Source: Microcaldota archaeon (GTDB taxonomy: Archaea; Micrarchaeota; Micrarchaeia; CAILAH01). From it: DNA of 18,113 bases. Positions 1 to 5,767 of this stretch are shown one piece after another (positions within the stretch are counted from its first letter, which is position 1; every line of letters starts with the position of its first letter). The stretch is from positions 8,724 to 26,836 of the forward strand of contig JAOAKR010000001.1 in NCBI GenBank assembly GCA_026419815.1. Direction: 5' to 3'. The notes below the pieces were generated by a model. That model did not search any database. It saw nothing but the letters and a program-made list of their open reading frames with translations, and was not told the DNA's origin. A program made the translations under genes and the position numbers.

Positions 1-1
1 A

Positions 2-406
2 CTACTGCTGTATGTACTTGCGCGCCTTCCCCTCCAGCTCAATAAGCGAGCCCTGCACGCGCTTCAAGTCCTCTTCAAGGCGTTGGATAATCCCGCGCGA
101 GTCCTCAATCCTCTTCTTGAGGATGGATATTGCCTTCTCGGAGGACATCTCGCCGCATATGCCGCCACCAAGGTCCAGCAGCACATACTTTGACTTTGCC
201 ATTGATGCACTCGCAAAAACCCCTGAGCCAAGCGACACGAGCGAGTTCTCGCCGCCCCTTATCTTCTCAAGCGAGTTTATGGTAACGCTGGCTTCAAGCG
301 AGGCCATATTGAGCGCCACTATCTGGTCCCGCAACATCCTGTGCATACGCTGGAGGTTTTCAGCCTCAATCGCAATCTTCTGTATCTCCTCGCGGTTTAT
401 TTCCAT
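2..406 (-). CDS. pfdA: Prefoldin alpha subunit
   Basis: Subunit of the hexameric cytosolic chaperone prefoldin, which captures unfolded proteins and passes them to the thermosome. About 134 residues, normal for the family. Two long coiled-coil helices (roughly residues 5-45 and 90-130) flank a central beta-hairpin region containing LGSGVFASA and YVLLDLGGGICGE, the usual alpha-class layout. It is the last complete gene of the ribosomal cluster. A GTG nine bases upstream (413-415) is possible but overlaps the L18a gene. I prefer the ATG at 404-406, which follows GGTG at a proper distance. The stop lies at the window edge (2-4). In many archaea ftsY follows, but it is not visible here. Confidence 0.9.
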   Translation of the reverse strand: MEINREEIQKIAIEAENLQRMHRMLRDQIVALNMASLEASVTINSLEKIRGGENSLVSLGSGVFASASMAKSKYVLLDLGGGICGEMSSEKAISILKKRIEDSRGIIQRLEEDLKRVQGSLIELEGKARKYIQQ

Positions 407-407
407 C

Positions 408-581
408 TCAGGCACCCTTTACTTCTGCAATCTCAACTGCGCTCCGCTTTACCTTGTACTTGCTGCCAAAATATGCGAGCACCTTGTCGCGCAGGTGCTT
501 CTCACTGCCAGCTTCCATTTCCACGCTGAACTTGCGTGAGCCGCCCTTGAGCTTCACAATGCCGCTTACCTTGTACTTCAT
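408..581 (-). CDS. rplX: Ribosomal protein L18a/L20a (LX), 57 aa
   Basis: A small gene between aIF6 and prefoldin alpha. It encodes a 57-residue basic protein beginning MKYKVSGIVKLKGGSRKF and ending VKRSAVEIAEVKGA. The short beta-rich LX fold, length and position (aIF6 - LX - pfdA) match the archaeal LX protein of the 50S subunit. The ATG at 579-581 is preceded by GAGGTGG, a strong archaeal ribosome binding site. The TGA at 408-410 is one base from the prefoldin ATG, so the two are probably translationally coupled. Confidence 0.9.
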   Translation of the reverse strand: MKYKVSGIVKLKGGSRKFSVEMEAGSEKHLRDKVLAYFGSKYKVKRSAVEIAEVKGA

Positions 582-596
582 ACAACCACCTCAAAT

Positions 597-1271
597 TCAA
601 ATCCTTTTCCTTGAAAGGCCGAGCCCCTGCTCAACCCTCATCAGCTCAATGCCAGTGCACTTTTCGCCCGCAACAAAGCCCTTTGAGTTGGCAACCACAC
701 CATAGCTTGGGAAGGGGAACCCGAAGTTGACTGTCGTGTTTATGCCTTGCACCTTGAGCACGCTTTCAGCAAGCTCAAAGTCCTCCTCAGAAGCGTCATT
801 GTGCATAACAAACCCGTGGTTTGTAGCCGCACACGCACTGCCTACAGTCAAGTACCCCGCGATGCGCCCCCTAACGACTTCAACGCCAAGCGCATCGGCA
901 ATCTTCCTCACATTTGCGGGCTCAATCGCCTCAGATATTATTGCACCGTAATCATTGCAGGCCACAAGGTTCCCAATCGCAGTATTCTTCGTATCAATCT
1001 GGCAAACCTCAAGCCCGCTTTCCCGTGCAATCCTGCGCACCTCATCAGCATATGCGATATGCGGCACTATGGCCGCCCTGCTGTTCATCGCAGAGTATAT
1101 CCCCAGCAGGCCAGAGCTGCACAGGCTTGTGCTTATTGCTTTAACGCCAAGCCGCGACTCAACCGCAGATGCCAGCTTGTGTGGCGCATCTTCCGGGACA
1201 AGCGCAACATTCTCATTTGCGCGCAGGAATATCCCAATGTATGGGTTGCCGTGGTAGCTTATCTTTATCAT
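597..1271 (-). CDS. eif6: Translation initiation factor 6 (aIF6)
   Basis: Anti-association factor that binds the 50S subunit and prevents premature joining with 30S. Length 224 residues, the normal archaeal size. The sequence shows the repeated aIF6 pentein pattern: internal motifs such as GNLVACNDYGAIIS, and a second one around GSACAATNHGFVMHNDAS, each ending an approximately 45-residue beta-alpha-beta unit. The start YHGNPYIGIFLRANE is typical. It lies two bases after the L31e stop and 15 bases before L18a in the conserved order, consistent with one polycistronic mRNA. Nothing is missing. Confidence 0.95.
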   Translation of the reverse strand: MIKISYHGNPYIGIFLRANENVALVPEDAPHKLASAVESRLGVKAISTSLCSSGLLGIYSAMNSRAAIVPHIAYADEVRRIARESGLEVCQIDTKNTAIGNLVACNDYGAIISEAIEPANVRKIADALGVEVVRGRIAGYLTVGSACAATNHGFVMHNDASEEDFELAESVLKVQGINTTVNFGFPFPSYGVVANSKGFVAGEKCTGIELMRVEQGLGLSRKRI

Positions 1272-1273
1272 TT

Positions 1274-1666
1274 CTATGCCTTCTGTCCCGCGGGCGCGGC
1301 AGCCGCTGGGGCTGCCGGCACCTCTTTCTTTGCCTCTTTGGCAGCCGGTGCCTTCCCGCCAGCTTTCTTAGGTACGGCCTTTTCCTCCTTCTTCCCGGCG
1401 CCTGCCTTCACAGGGACCTCAAGCGAGACCATTACCGTGCCGTCCTTATCCTTGAGCATTTTCAGCCTAAGCCTGCGCGGCGGCCTCTGCATCCCGTTCT
1501 GCCAGATGAGCTCATTGACATCCATCCCGATGACCACTTTCTCCTCTGCAGTTTTCATATGCCTGGCGGCAAACGCGCGCACAAGCTTAACTGCCTTCCT
1601 GGCGCGTTCCCTGTGCCTGCCAATTGAGTAAATCTTGCCAAGGTTTATGTTGTATATCCTTTCCAC
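1274..1666 (-). CDS. rpl31e: Ribosomal protein L31e with Ala/Lys/Pro tail
   Basis: 50S subunit protein near the exit tunnel. The core (about 85 residues) carries ERIYNINLGKIY, KAVKLVRAFAARHMK and VNELIWQNGMQRPPRRLRLK, all typical of L31e. About 40 extra residues follow, made almost entirely of Ala, Lys, Pro, Gly and Glu (AGAGKKEEKAVPKKAGGK and onward), so the protein is about 130 residues instead of 85-95. A GTG start at 1664-1666 is chosen because GAGGTG sits six bases upstream of it; GTG at 1673-1675 overlaps that site. The low-complexity tail is probably disordered; its role is unknown. Confidence 0.92.
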   Translation of the reverse strand: MERIYNINLGKIYSIGRHRERARKAVKLVRAFAARHMKTAEEKVVIGMDVNELIWQNGMQRPPRRLRLKMLKDKDGTVMVSLEVPVKAGAGKKEEKAVPKKAGGKAPAAKEAKKEVPAAPAAAAPAGQKA

Positions 1667-1676
1667 ATCAAGCACC

Positions 1677-1859
1677 TCACATCTCCAACACTTTCTTCTT
1701 GCTCAGCTTAAGCTTCCTCGTCCTCCAGTGCCTCCTGCGCGGGTTGTCGCCTACATCACGCTTCGTCCTGACGCTCACGAAAACCGGCACACGCCTATTC
1801 TGCTTACACCTCTTCGCAAGGGCAACCTTCTTTTTCCTCCTAATGTCAACGCTTCCCAT
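1677..1859 (-). CDS. rpl39e: Ribosomal protein L39e
   Basis: Tiny basic 50S protein lining the exit tunnel. The signature KQNRRVPVFVSVRTKRDV followed by PRRRHWRTRKLKL is unmistakable. Two in-frame ATGs exist, at 1863-1865 and 1857-1859. The AAGGAGG site is only two bases from the first but eight from the second, so I choose the second, giving 60 residues. The usual length is about 50; the excess is a short N-terminal MGSVDI stretch and a C-terminal SKKKVLEM. It sits between PDCD5 and L31e as in most archaea. Confidence 0.93.
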   Translation of the reverse strand: MGSVDIRRKKKVALAKRCKQNRRVPVFVSVRTKRDVGDNPRRRHWRTRKLKLSKKKVLEM

Positions 1860-1861
1860 AA

Positions 1862-2167
1862 TCATTTCCTCCTTATCTCAATGGTCGGCTCGCGGCGCTG
1901 TGTAATCCTCGCCAGTATGGCGAGCACCTCACGCTCGCTGAGCTTCCTGTTGAGCCTGCCACCCGCGGCAAGCTGGACTATCACCTCAACAACCTTGTCA
2001 TAAACTTCCGGGCTGGAGAGCCTAACGTTCATCACCCTCTCATAAGCTGCACCCTCAAGGAACCTGTTTAGTATCTCCTTCTTGCGCTCCTCAAGGTATG
2101 CCGCCTTGAGCCGTTCCTGGAGCCTGCGCTTCTGAATGTCATCCAGCTCTTCGCCGCCCATCACCAT
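1862..2167 (-). CDS. PDCD5/TFAR19-family DNA-binding protein
   Basis: Archaeal homologue of human PDCD5 (TFAR19), a small helical protein reported to bind DNA. 101 residues, a usual size. The N-terminal acidic helix (GGEELDDIQKRRLQERL), the triple-helix core (RKKEILNRFLEGAAYERVMN) and VRLSSPEVYDKVVEVIVQLA are typical, and the end RREPTIEIRRK is characteristic. ATG at 2165-2167 abuts the ancestral S19e stop; an in-frame ATG two codons on (2159-2161) is also possible. The stop overlaps the upstream candidate start of L39e. Its place between S19e and L39e is conserved across archaea. Confidence 0.92.
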   Translation of the reverse strand: MVMGGEELDDIQKRRLQERLKAAYLEERKKEILNRFLEGAAYERVMNVRLSSPEVYDKVVEVIVQLAAGGRLNRKLSEREVLAILARITQRREPTIEIRRK

Positions 2168-2584
2168 TCACTCTTTAATCCCCTTTGCAGCAGAGTCAAG
2201 CAGCCTTGTGCCTTCGCTTGTGATAACCCTGCCCCCTTTTTAGCCATTCTTGGGCAGGCCTGCCTTCTCAAACTTCTGCCTCGCCTTTCTTATCGCCTAG
2301 CCGCCAGCGTCAACGTGGTGCGCCGAAGCTACCCTATGCCTTTTCCTGCCGCCGTAGTGCACACGAAGGCCGCCAACACTGACCTCCCCCTTTACGTAGG
2401 CCTGCCTGAGGATGGATGCACAGCGCACATACCAGAACCTCTTGTCCTCAGGGCCGAACTCAACGTGCGGCCCAGTCTTGCCATACCCAAGGAACTTGGG
2501 CGGCTTTATCTCCACGTTGCCCTCAAGCCGCTTTGCAACCTCGCTTATGAGCTTGTTTGGCTCAACGCCATAAACACCTGCCAT
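2168..2584 (-). pseudogene. rps19e: Ribosomal protein S19e, interrupted by two in-frame stops
   Basis: 30S protein needed for late small-subunit maturation. The first 95 codons read as normal S19e: VEPNKLISEVAKRLEG, KTGPHVEFGPEDKRFWYVR and CASILRQAYVKGEVSVGGLR, then HYGGRKRH. Codon 96 (2297-2299) is TAG and codon 115 (2240-2242) is TAA. The frame is otherwise unbroken to a TGA at 2168-2170: between and after the stops it reads AIRKARQKFEKAGLPKNG and KGGRVITSEGTRLLDSAAKG, clear S19e C-terminus. The whole frame is 139 codons, the family length. Either a 95-residue truncated protein is made, or the gene is decaying, or the stops are assembly errors. TAG and TAA end other genes here, so general recoding is unlikely. 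The ATG at 2582-2584 follows AGAGGTG. Confidence 0.85.
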
Positions 2585-2920
2585 TCATACACCTCTTTTC
2601 ACATACCCATACCTTTTGCGGTGGCCGCACACGCACGTGTACTCAACGCACCGCCTGCCACTGTCAAGCCGTACCTTGACCGTATCGCCGATTATCCAGG
2701 GCATAAAGCACCGCTTGCAGTACCGCATGCCAGCCTCTTTTCCCATGCGGACCCTATACCTAAGCATTATCTTGCGCGCAAGTGCACAGCACTGCCGTGC
2801 AGCCTCATCATCGCCTTTGCGGTGCATATCCGCCGCGATACGCAGCAGGATGTGCACGCGCTCAGCGGCGATGCTGCCGCGGGCTTCGCGGCGCCTCGCG
2901 CTCAGGCGCTTTTTTGCCAT
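2585..2920 (-). CDS. rnp4: RNase P protein component Rpp21 (Rpr2 family)
   Basis: Zinc-ribbon protein subunit of archaeal RNase P, which removes 5' leaders from pre-tRNA. 111 residues from the ATG at 2918-2920. N-terminal basic helical half (residues 1-65: KKRLSARRREARGSIA, then a helix with ARQCCALARKIMLRYRVRMG), then a zinc ribbon: YCKRCFMPWI (C68, C71) and CVEYTCVCGHRKRYGYVK (C96, C98). The second knuckle is C-x-C rather than the usual C-x-x-C. The frame stays open upstream to 3034, but that part lies in the tRNA-Ile gene and should not be called. The ATG is 17 bases after the mature 3' end of tRNA-Ile, with GAGGGT as ribosome binding site, so co-transcription with the tRNA is likely. Confidence 0.88.
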   Translation of the reverse strand: MAKKRLSARRREARGSIAAERVHILLRIAADMHRKGDDEAARQCCALARKIMLRYRVRMGKEAGMRYCKRCFMPWIIGDTVKVRLDSGRRCVEYTCVCGHRKRYGYVKRGV

Positions 2921-2951
2921 CTGGATATTACCCTCAGTGGGCCAGGGGAGA

Positions 2952-3090
2952 CTTCCCTTGGCAGCCCACGGGGAAGCCCCCGTAGTCCGCCACCGCCCAA
3001 GCCTCCCAAAAGAGGATGGGGGCAGACGGTGCACCCCTTACAATCTCGACGGCACGCAGCCGCCGGGTTCGCGGGGGCGCAGCTCCCTGC
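2952..3090 (-). other. T-loop intron (59/60) of tRNA-Ile
   Basis: 139 nt, GC-rich. Splicing after A59 (3091) and before T60 (2951) restores TTCAAAT and the GGGAG/CTCCC stem. The 3' bulge AGT and partial TTC/GGA pairing suggest a relaxed bulge-helix-bulge. It starts GCAGGGAGCTGC, similar to the start of the tRNA-Met T-loop intron, and holds several hairpins, for example CGGGG/CCCCG. Confidence 0.82.
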
Positions 3091-3112
3091 TTTGAACTCC
3101 CGACATCCGGCT

Positions 3113-3167
3113 CTCTTAAAGCCATGATGCTAGCCAGTGCACCTGACTGATATATCAGGCGTGGCCA
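3113..3167 (-). other. Anticodon-loop intron (37/38) of tRNA-Ile
   Basis: 55 nt at the canonical site. CTTA of the exon pairs with TAAG near the intron 3' end. The bulges are TA|T and AG|A, with splice points giving loop CTTATAA. This is a canonical bulge-helix-bulge. Confidence 0.88.
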
Positions 3168-3227
3168 TATAAGACCGGCGCTCTGACCAGGCTGAGCTAC
3201 TGGCCCGTCTTATTAAATTGCATAACC

Positions 3228-3236
3228 TTTATATAA
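3228..3236 (-). promoter_or_regulatory. TATA box for tRNA-Ile/Rpp21 cluster
   Basis: Minus-strand TTATATAAAGG is centred about 26 nt upstream of the mature tRNA 5' end (3206). No other clear promoter lies between here and the ribosomal genes, so it may drive the whole cluster. Confidence 0.6.
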
Positions 3237-3279
3237 CTCTCAATGCCACGCCGTTGGCAAAAGTCTTGGTTTAGTTAGG

Positions 3280-3288
3280 TTTATATAT
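3280..3288 (+). promoter_or_regulatory. TATA box for the 3310 gene
   Basis: TTTATATAT is centred 26 nt upstream of ATG 3310, predicting a leaderless mRNA and excluding the ATG at 3292 as start. Confidence 0.6.
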
Positions 3289-3309
3289 TGGATGCAAGAG
3301 AAATACACT

Positions 3310-3609
3310 ATGGCAATAGCTCATTCAGTTAAGGCAAGTGAAGCGCGTGAGGTGCGCAGTGGCACTTTCAGGAAAATGATGCTCACATCGCTTGCGCTTG
3401 CAGCAATCGCATTTCAAAGCGAGGTGCGGGCAAGCGACAGCTGTGCAGAGCTTGCGAGCAAGTCAAAAGTTGCTGCGGTGAGATGCGAGCAAGGGAACCA
3501 GGATGCGTGCCGTGAGCATTTCAGGCTTATTGCGGAGCGCGTTGAAAAGTGTGAGAGCAATGAGCAGGCACCAAAACCAAAGGTGCCCGCCGGAAAAACT
3601 AAACGTTAG
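3310..3609 (+). CDS. Small secreted or anchored four-Cys protein (hypothetical)
   Basis: Not recognised. 99 residues. N-terminal 20-residue polar region (HSVKASEAREVRSGTFRK), then a hydrophobic segment MMLTSLALAAIAFQS followed by EVRASDSC: either a signal peptide cleaved near VRA/SD or a single anchor. The mature part is about 55 residues with four cysteines (SCAEL, VRCEQ, ACREH, EKCES) in helical, charged sequence, suggesting two disulfides in a helical hairpin. The C-terminus is Pro/Lys-rich. Start chosen from the TATA box 26 nt upstream (leaderless); an earlier ATG at 3292 would precede the transcript. It converges on and overlaps the uracil-DNA glycosylase gene by 11 nt. The four-Cys spacing is reminiscent of short helical Cys-motif proteins, but no family can be claimed. 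Confidence 0.65.
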   Translation: MAIAHSVKASEAREVRSGTFRKMMLTSLALAAIAFQSEVRASDSCAELASKSKVAAVRCEQGNQDACREHFRLIAERVEKCESNEQAPKPKVPAGKTKR

Positions 3610-4171
3610 ATACCAATTTTTGCAATTTTTGGAAATCCGCCCTTAAAACCGGCCTCAACTGCTGGTTGTATATTGTGGCCGCCGGATGGTATACTGGGAA
3701 TAGTGTGAAATGCCCAAAAAGCGAATCAACTTTGTATGGCTTCCCACGCGCCAGTGTTATCCCAGGGAATTCAATGCCGTATCTTGTGAATAGGTATTCC
3801 GCCGAATGCCTCCCAAGGCACACGATAATTTTTGGCTGGATGCATTCAATCTGCATATCCAAGTATGGCGAGCATATGGCCTTCTCTTCAGGCAAGGGAT
3901 CCCTGTTGCCCGGCGGCCTGCACTTCACAATGTTGGTGATGAACACATTCTCCCGCCTAAGCCCAATTTCAGCAAGCATCTCATTCAACAGCTGGCCTGC
4001 CCGCCCAACAAACGGCCTGCCCTGCAAATCCTCATTCTCGCCCGGTGCCTCCCCAACAAGCATTATTTTGGCGTGCGGGCTGCCCTCCCCAGGCACGGCA
4101 TTTGTCCTGCTCTTGCATAACTGGCACTTTTCGCACGCCTTCACCTGCGCCGAAATCTCTTCCAGCCCCAT
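3599..4171 (-). CDS. Type 4 uracil-DNA glycosylase (Fe-S)
   Basis: Base-excision repair enzyme that removes uracil from DNA, typical of thermophilic bacteria and archaea. 190 residues. Motif A GEAPGENED (40-48), motif B YHPAA (H162), and four cysteines for the [4Fe-4S] cluster: CEKC (13, 16), C84 in VKCRPPGNR and C100. GRPFVGRAGQLL is typical of the family. The frame extends to 4219, but that N-terminus has no family match; the ATG at 4169-4171 follows GGTGGGTG and starts MGLEEISAQVKACEKC as relatives do. It lies about 97 nt behind slyD on the same strand, possibly co-transcribed. Confidence 0.93.
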   Translation of the reverse strand: MGLEEISAQVKACEKCQLCKSRTNAVPGEGSPHAKIMLVGEAPGENEDLQGRPFVGRAGQLLNEMLAEIGLRRENVFITNIVKCRPPGNRDPLPEEKAICSPYLDMQIECIQPKIIVCLGRHSAEYLFTRYGIEFPGITLARGKPYKVDSLFGHFTLFPVYHPAATIYNQQLRPVLRADFQKLQKLVSNV

Positions 4172-4268
4172 ATTCACCCACCAGCCGTATTGCCTGCGCG
4201 TGTCCGCCCAACTTGCCAAGCCGGCGGCCGTGCTCTTGTATTGCCACCCTAAGCCTTAATGCCCTATG

Positions 4269-4757
4269 CTAGTGGCCGCAAGTGCACCCACAGCTGTCAC
4301 ACTCGCCGCCGCACGGGCCAAAGTCATCTTTGGTTGCATCTCTCTTGCCCACAACCCTGATTTTGAAGATGAGCACCTTGCCGGCAAGCGGGTGGTTAAA
4401 GTCCAGCATAACCTTGTCCGCAAGCAATTTCACTATCTTAACTGGGACTTGCTGGCCGCTTTCAAGCGTTGCAACAATCTCCATGCCCTCTTTCACGTTC
4501 GGCAGCCCCTCAAGCACCGAGCGCGGCAGCTCCATCACAAGCTCTTTCCTGTAAGGGCCATACGCATCTTCCGGCTCAATGCGTATCTCCTTTTGCTCGC
4601 CTTTCTCCATCCCAATAATGCCGCTCTCAAAGCCAGGGATAACCATACCCATCCCGCTTATGAATGTAAGGGGCTGTCCCTCCCGGGACTTGTCAAATAT
4701 GGTGCCGTCCTCAAGCCTCCCCTCATAATCAACCGTGTATACCTGCTGCTTGCTCAT
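4269..4757 (-). CDS. slyD: SlyD-like FKBP-type peptidyl-prolyl isomerase
   Basis: Cytosolic prolyl isomerase/chaperone. 162 residues. The FKBP half has VDYEGRLEDGTIFDKS (9-24), the GMVIPGFESGIIGM active-site loop (37-50) and GEQKEIRIEPEDAYG. The insert-in-flap chaperone domain spans about 70-125 (LPRSVLEGL ... DFNHPLAGK). The C-terminus is a metal-binding tail with Cys and His (CGGECDSCGCTCGH), as in SlyD nickel-binding tails but short. The open frame runs to 4922, but TTTATAAG 27 nt before ATG 4757 supports a nearly leaderless transcript starting there, with MSKQQVYTVDYEG as in relatives. Confidence 0.92.
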   Translation of the reverse strand: MSKQQVYTVDYEGRLEDGTIFDKSREGQPLTFISGMGMVIPGFESGIIGMEKGEQKEIRIEPEDAYGPYRKELVMELPRSVLEGLPNVKEGMEIVATLESGQQVPVKIVKLLADKVMLDFNHPLAGKVLIFKIRVVGKRDATKDDFGPCGGECDSCGCTCGH

Positions 4758-4780
4758 AACAGGATTAAGGGAGGGCGCAC

Positions 4781-4787
4781 TTATAAA
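4781..4787 (-). promoter_or_regulatory. TATA box for slyD
   Basis: Minus-strand GGTTTATAAGTG is centred about 27 nt before the slyD ATG. The remaining 4788-4940 holds no convincing gene; it contains a 13-nt palindrome AACTTTGAAAGTT (4872-4884) of unknown meaning. Confidence 0.55.
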
Positions 4788-4940
4788 CCAATCTAGCCCC
4801 TGTTTGCCTGCAAGGTGCCCCAGAGGCCAAATGATACAATCTAAGTGCCTCAAAAGCGTAGTATCCATCTCAACTTTGAAAGTTTCCTCAGGAGCTAAAG
4901 ATAGAGGCAAGTGCGCTGGCAAGGCCGCCCATTATCCGCT

Positions 4941-5540
4941 TTAGATTTGCTTGCTGGTGCAATGCAGCGGCACATAAATGCACCCATCCCCACCACTGAT
5001 TGCAAATGCATTGCCACCCATTTCAAGATCGCCGACAATAGCACACATTATGCTGTCTATCTCATCGCGCGTATATACTCGCCGCGGCATTGCATAGCCT
5101 AACGCGCGTATCGCCCCGCAGATTGCGGCATAATCCCGCCGCGGAACACCCAATAAGTCATAGCACGCACCTGGATAAACTTCTATGCACCTGCACTTGA
5201 ATTCCTCGGCCAGGAGTTTGGCAAGCCGGACCCCGCGGGCGGTGAGCATCCTCATAGGTCCTAGCGTTACCGGGAAAAACCTGATTTTCATCTCACGGAG
5301 CTTTATGTCACACTCCCTGAAGTGTGGCCCACTGCTGTCATAAATGCCTTTTCGCCCTTTCGGCAATGTTAGCGGTGCATCTATCGCTGCGAGCCTTGCC
5401 GTGTGTGATTTCACAAGCGCGATTATATCATCATCAGTGTGTGCAATGCCGGTTTGCACGATTTTCCTGTTCCTAATAACCGTAACACCCGTATCCCGCT
5501 TTTCACTGCCCGCCAAATCAATCCCAATAACGCTTGCCAT
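4941..5540 (-). CDS. DUF429 family RNase H-like protein
   Basis: Predicted nuclease of the RNase H fold; substrate unknown. 199 residues. First strand VIGIDLAGSEKRDTGV with Asp8 followed by the Ser/Gly turn seen in DUF429, then LAAIDAPLTLPKGRKG, FRECDIKLREMKIRFFPVT, and CIEVYPGACYDLLG; near the C-terminus RDEIDSIMCAIVG supplies another acidic helix. The conserved aspartates and YP motif suggest an intact active site. The frame is open far upstream (through the tRNA), but ATG 5538-5540 has GGTG six bases upstream and starts the fold directly. It begins 24 nt after initiator tRNA-Met on the same strand, with no separate TATA box seen, so it is probably read from the tRNA promoter. Confidence 0.85.
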   Translation of the reverse strand: MASVIGIDLAGSEKRDTGVTVIRNRKIVQTGIAHTDDDIIALVKSHTARLAAIDAPLTLPKGRKGIYDSSGPHFRECDIKLREMKIRFFPVTLGPMRMLTARGVRLAKLLAEEFKCRCIEVYPGACYDLLGVPRRDYAAICGAIRALGYAMPRRVYTRDEIDSIMCAIVGDLEMGGNAFAISGGDGCIYVPLHCTSKQI

Positions 5541-5564
5541 TGCCGCACCATCACAAAAAGAGGA

Positions 5565-5729
5565 TAGCGGGGAGTGGATTTGAACCACCGGCCTCCGGGT
5601 TTCCCAAGAGGGGCGCATTCGCCCCATCCCACCCCTTTGGCGTGTTCTGCAAAGCAAAACTCCCAGGGGTGCGGGGGTGGGTCCCCCCGCTATGAGCCCG
5701 GCGGGCACTCCAGGCTGCCCTACCCCGCT
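5565..5729 (-). tRNA. Initiator tRNA-Met (CAU), one intron
   Basis: Acceptor AGCGGGG (5723-5729) pairs with CCCCGCT (5566-5572); A73 at 5565. The A1-U72 pair, the D-arm GGGC/GCCC and the anticodon stem CCGGG/CCCGG with the run of G-C pairs mark the archaeal initiator. After removing 5601-5690 the loop is CTCATAA. T-arm GGTGG TTCAAAT CCACT is intact, with no T-loop intron here. 75 nt mature, no CCA encoded. Confidence 0.94.
5601..5690 (-). other. Anticodon-loop intron (37/38) of initiator tRNA-Met
   Basis: 90 nt. Exon CTCA pairs with TGGG at the intron end; bulge AA|A lies before CCCGG. It contains GCGGGGG/CCCCCGC, GTTTTGC/GCAGAAC and GGGGCG/CGCCCC hairpins. Confidence 0.88.
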
Positions 5730-5736
5730 ATGCACG

Positions 5737-5746
5737 CTTTTAAAAG
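5737..5746 (+). promoter_or_regulatory. TATA box for the pilin-like operon
   Basis: Palindromic CTTTTAAAAG is centred 26 nt upstream of ATG 5768, implying a leaderless first gene. It interleaves with the opposite-strand TATA of initiator tRNA-Met. Confidence 0.55.
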
Positions 5747-5752
5747 ATGAGA

Positions 5753-5761
5753 GTTTAAAAG
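5753..5761 (-). promoter_or_regulatory. TATA box for initiator tRNA-Met/DUF429
   Basis: Minus-strand CTTTTAAAC is centred about 28 nt upstream of the tRNA 5' end at 5729. Confidence 0.55.
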
Positions 5762-5767
5762 CATTAT

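Larger units (their letters stand above)
2938..3206 (-). tRNA. tRNA-Ile (UAU anticodon), two introns
   Basis: Acceptor GGGCCAG (3200-3206) pairs with CTGGCCC (2939-2945); A73 at 2938. The D-arm is GCTC/GAGC. The anticodon stem CCGGT/GCCGG closes the loop CTTATAA after removal of 3113-3167, giving anticodon UAU (3169-3171). The T stem GGGAG/CTCCC closes TTCAAAT only after removal of a second intron, 2952-3090. The spliced 75-nt RNA closely resembles archaeal tRNA-Ile(GAU) apart from the anticodon. No CCA is encoded. Most archaea read AUA with a modified CAU tRNA, so a UAU anticodon is rare. Confidence 0.9.

Noticed and set aside
747..1631. Long plus-strand open frame opposite aIF6 and L31e
   Set aside because: Antisense shadow with no family sequence; the minus-strand genes are certain.
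2168..2299. Pyrrolysine or selenocysteine decoding in S19e
   Set aside because: The two stops are TAG and TAA, and both codons end other genes here; one recoding event cannot explain them.
2921..3034. N-terminal extension of Rpp21 by 38 residues
   Set aside because: It reads through the tRNA-Ile 3' half and its T-loop intron; the ATG at 2920 starts the family's basic N-terminus.
4758..4940. Possible C/D-box small RNA between slyD and the DUF429 gene
   Set aside because: Fragments resembling C and D boxes occur but no properly spaced C-D'-C'-D set on either strand.
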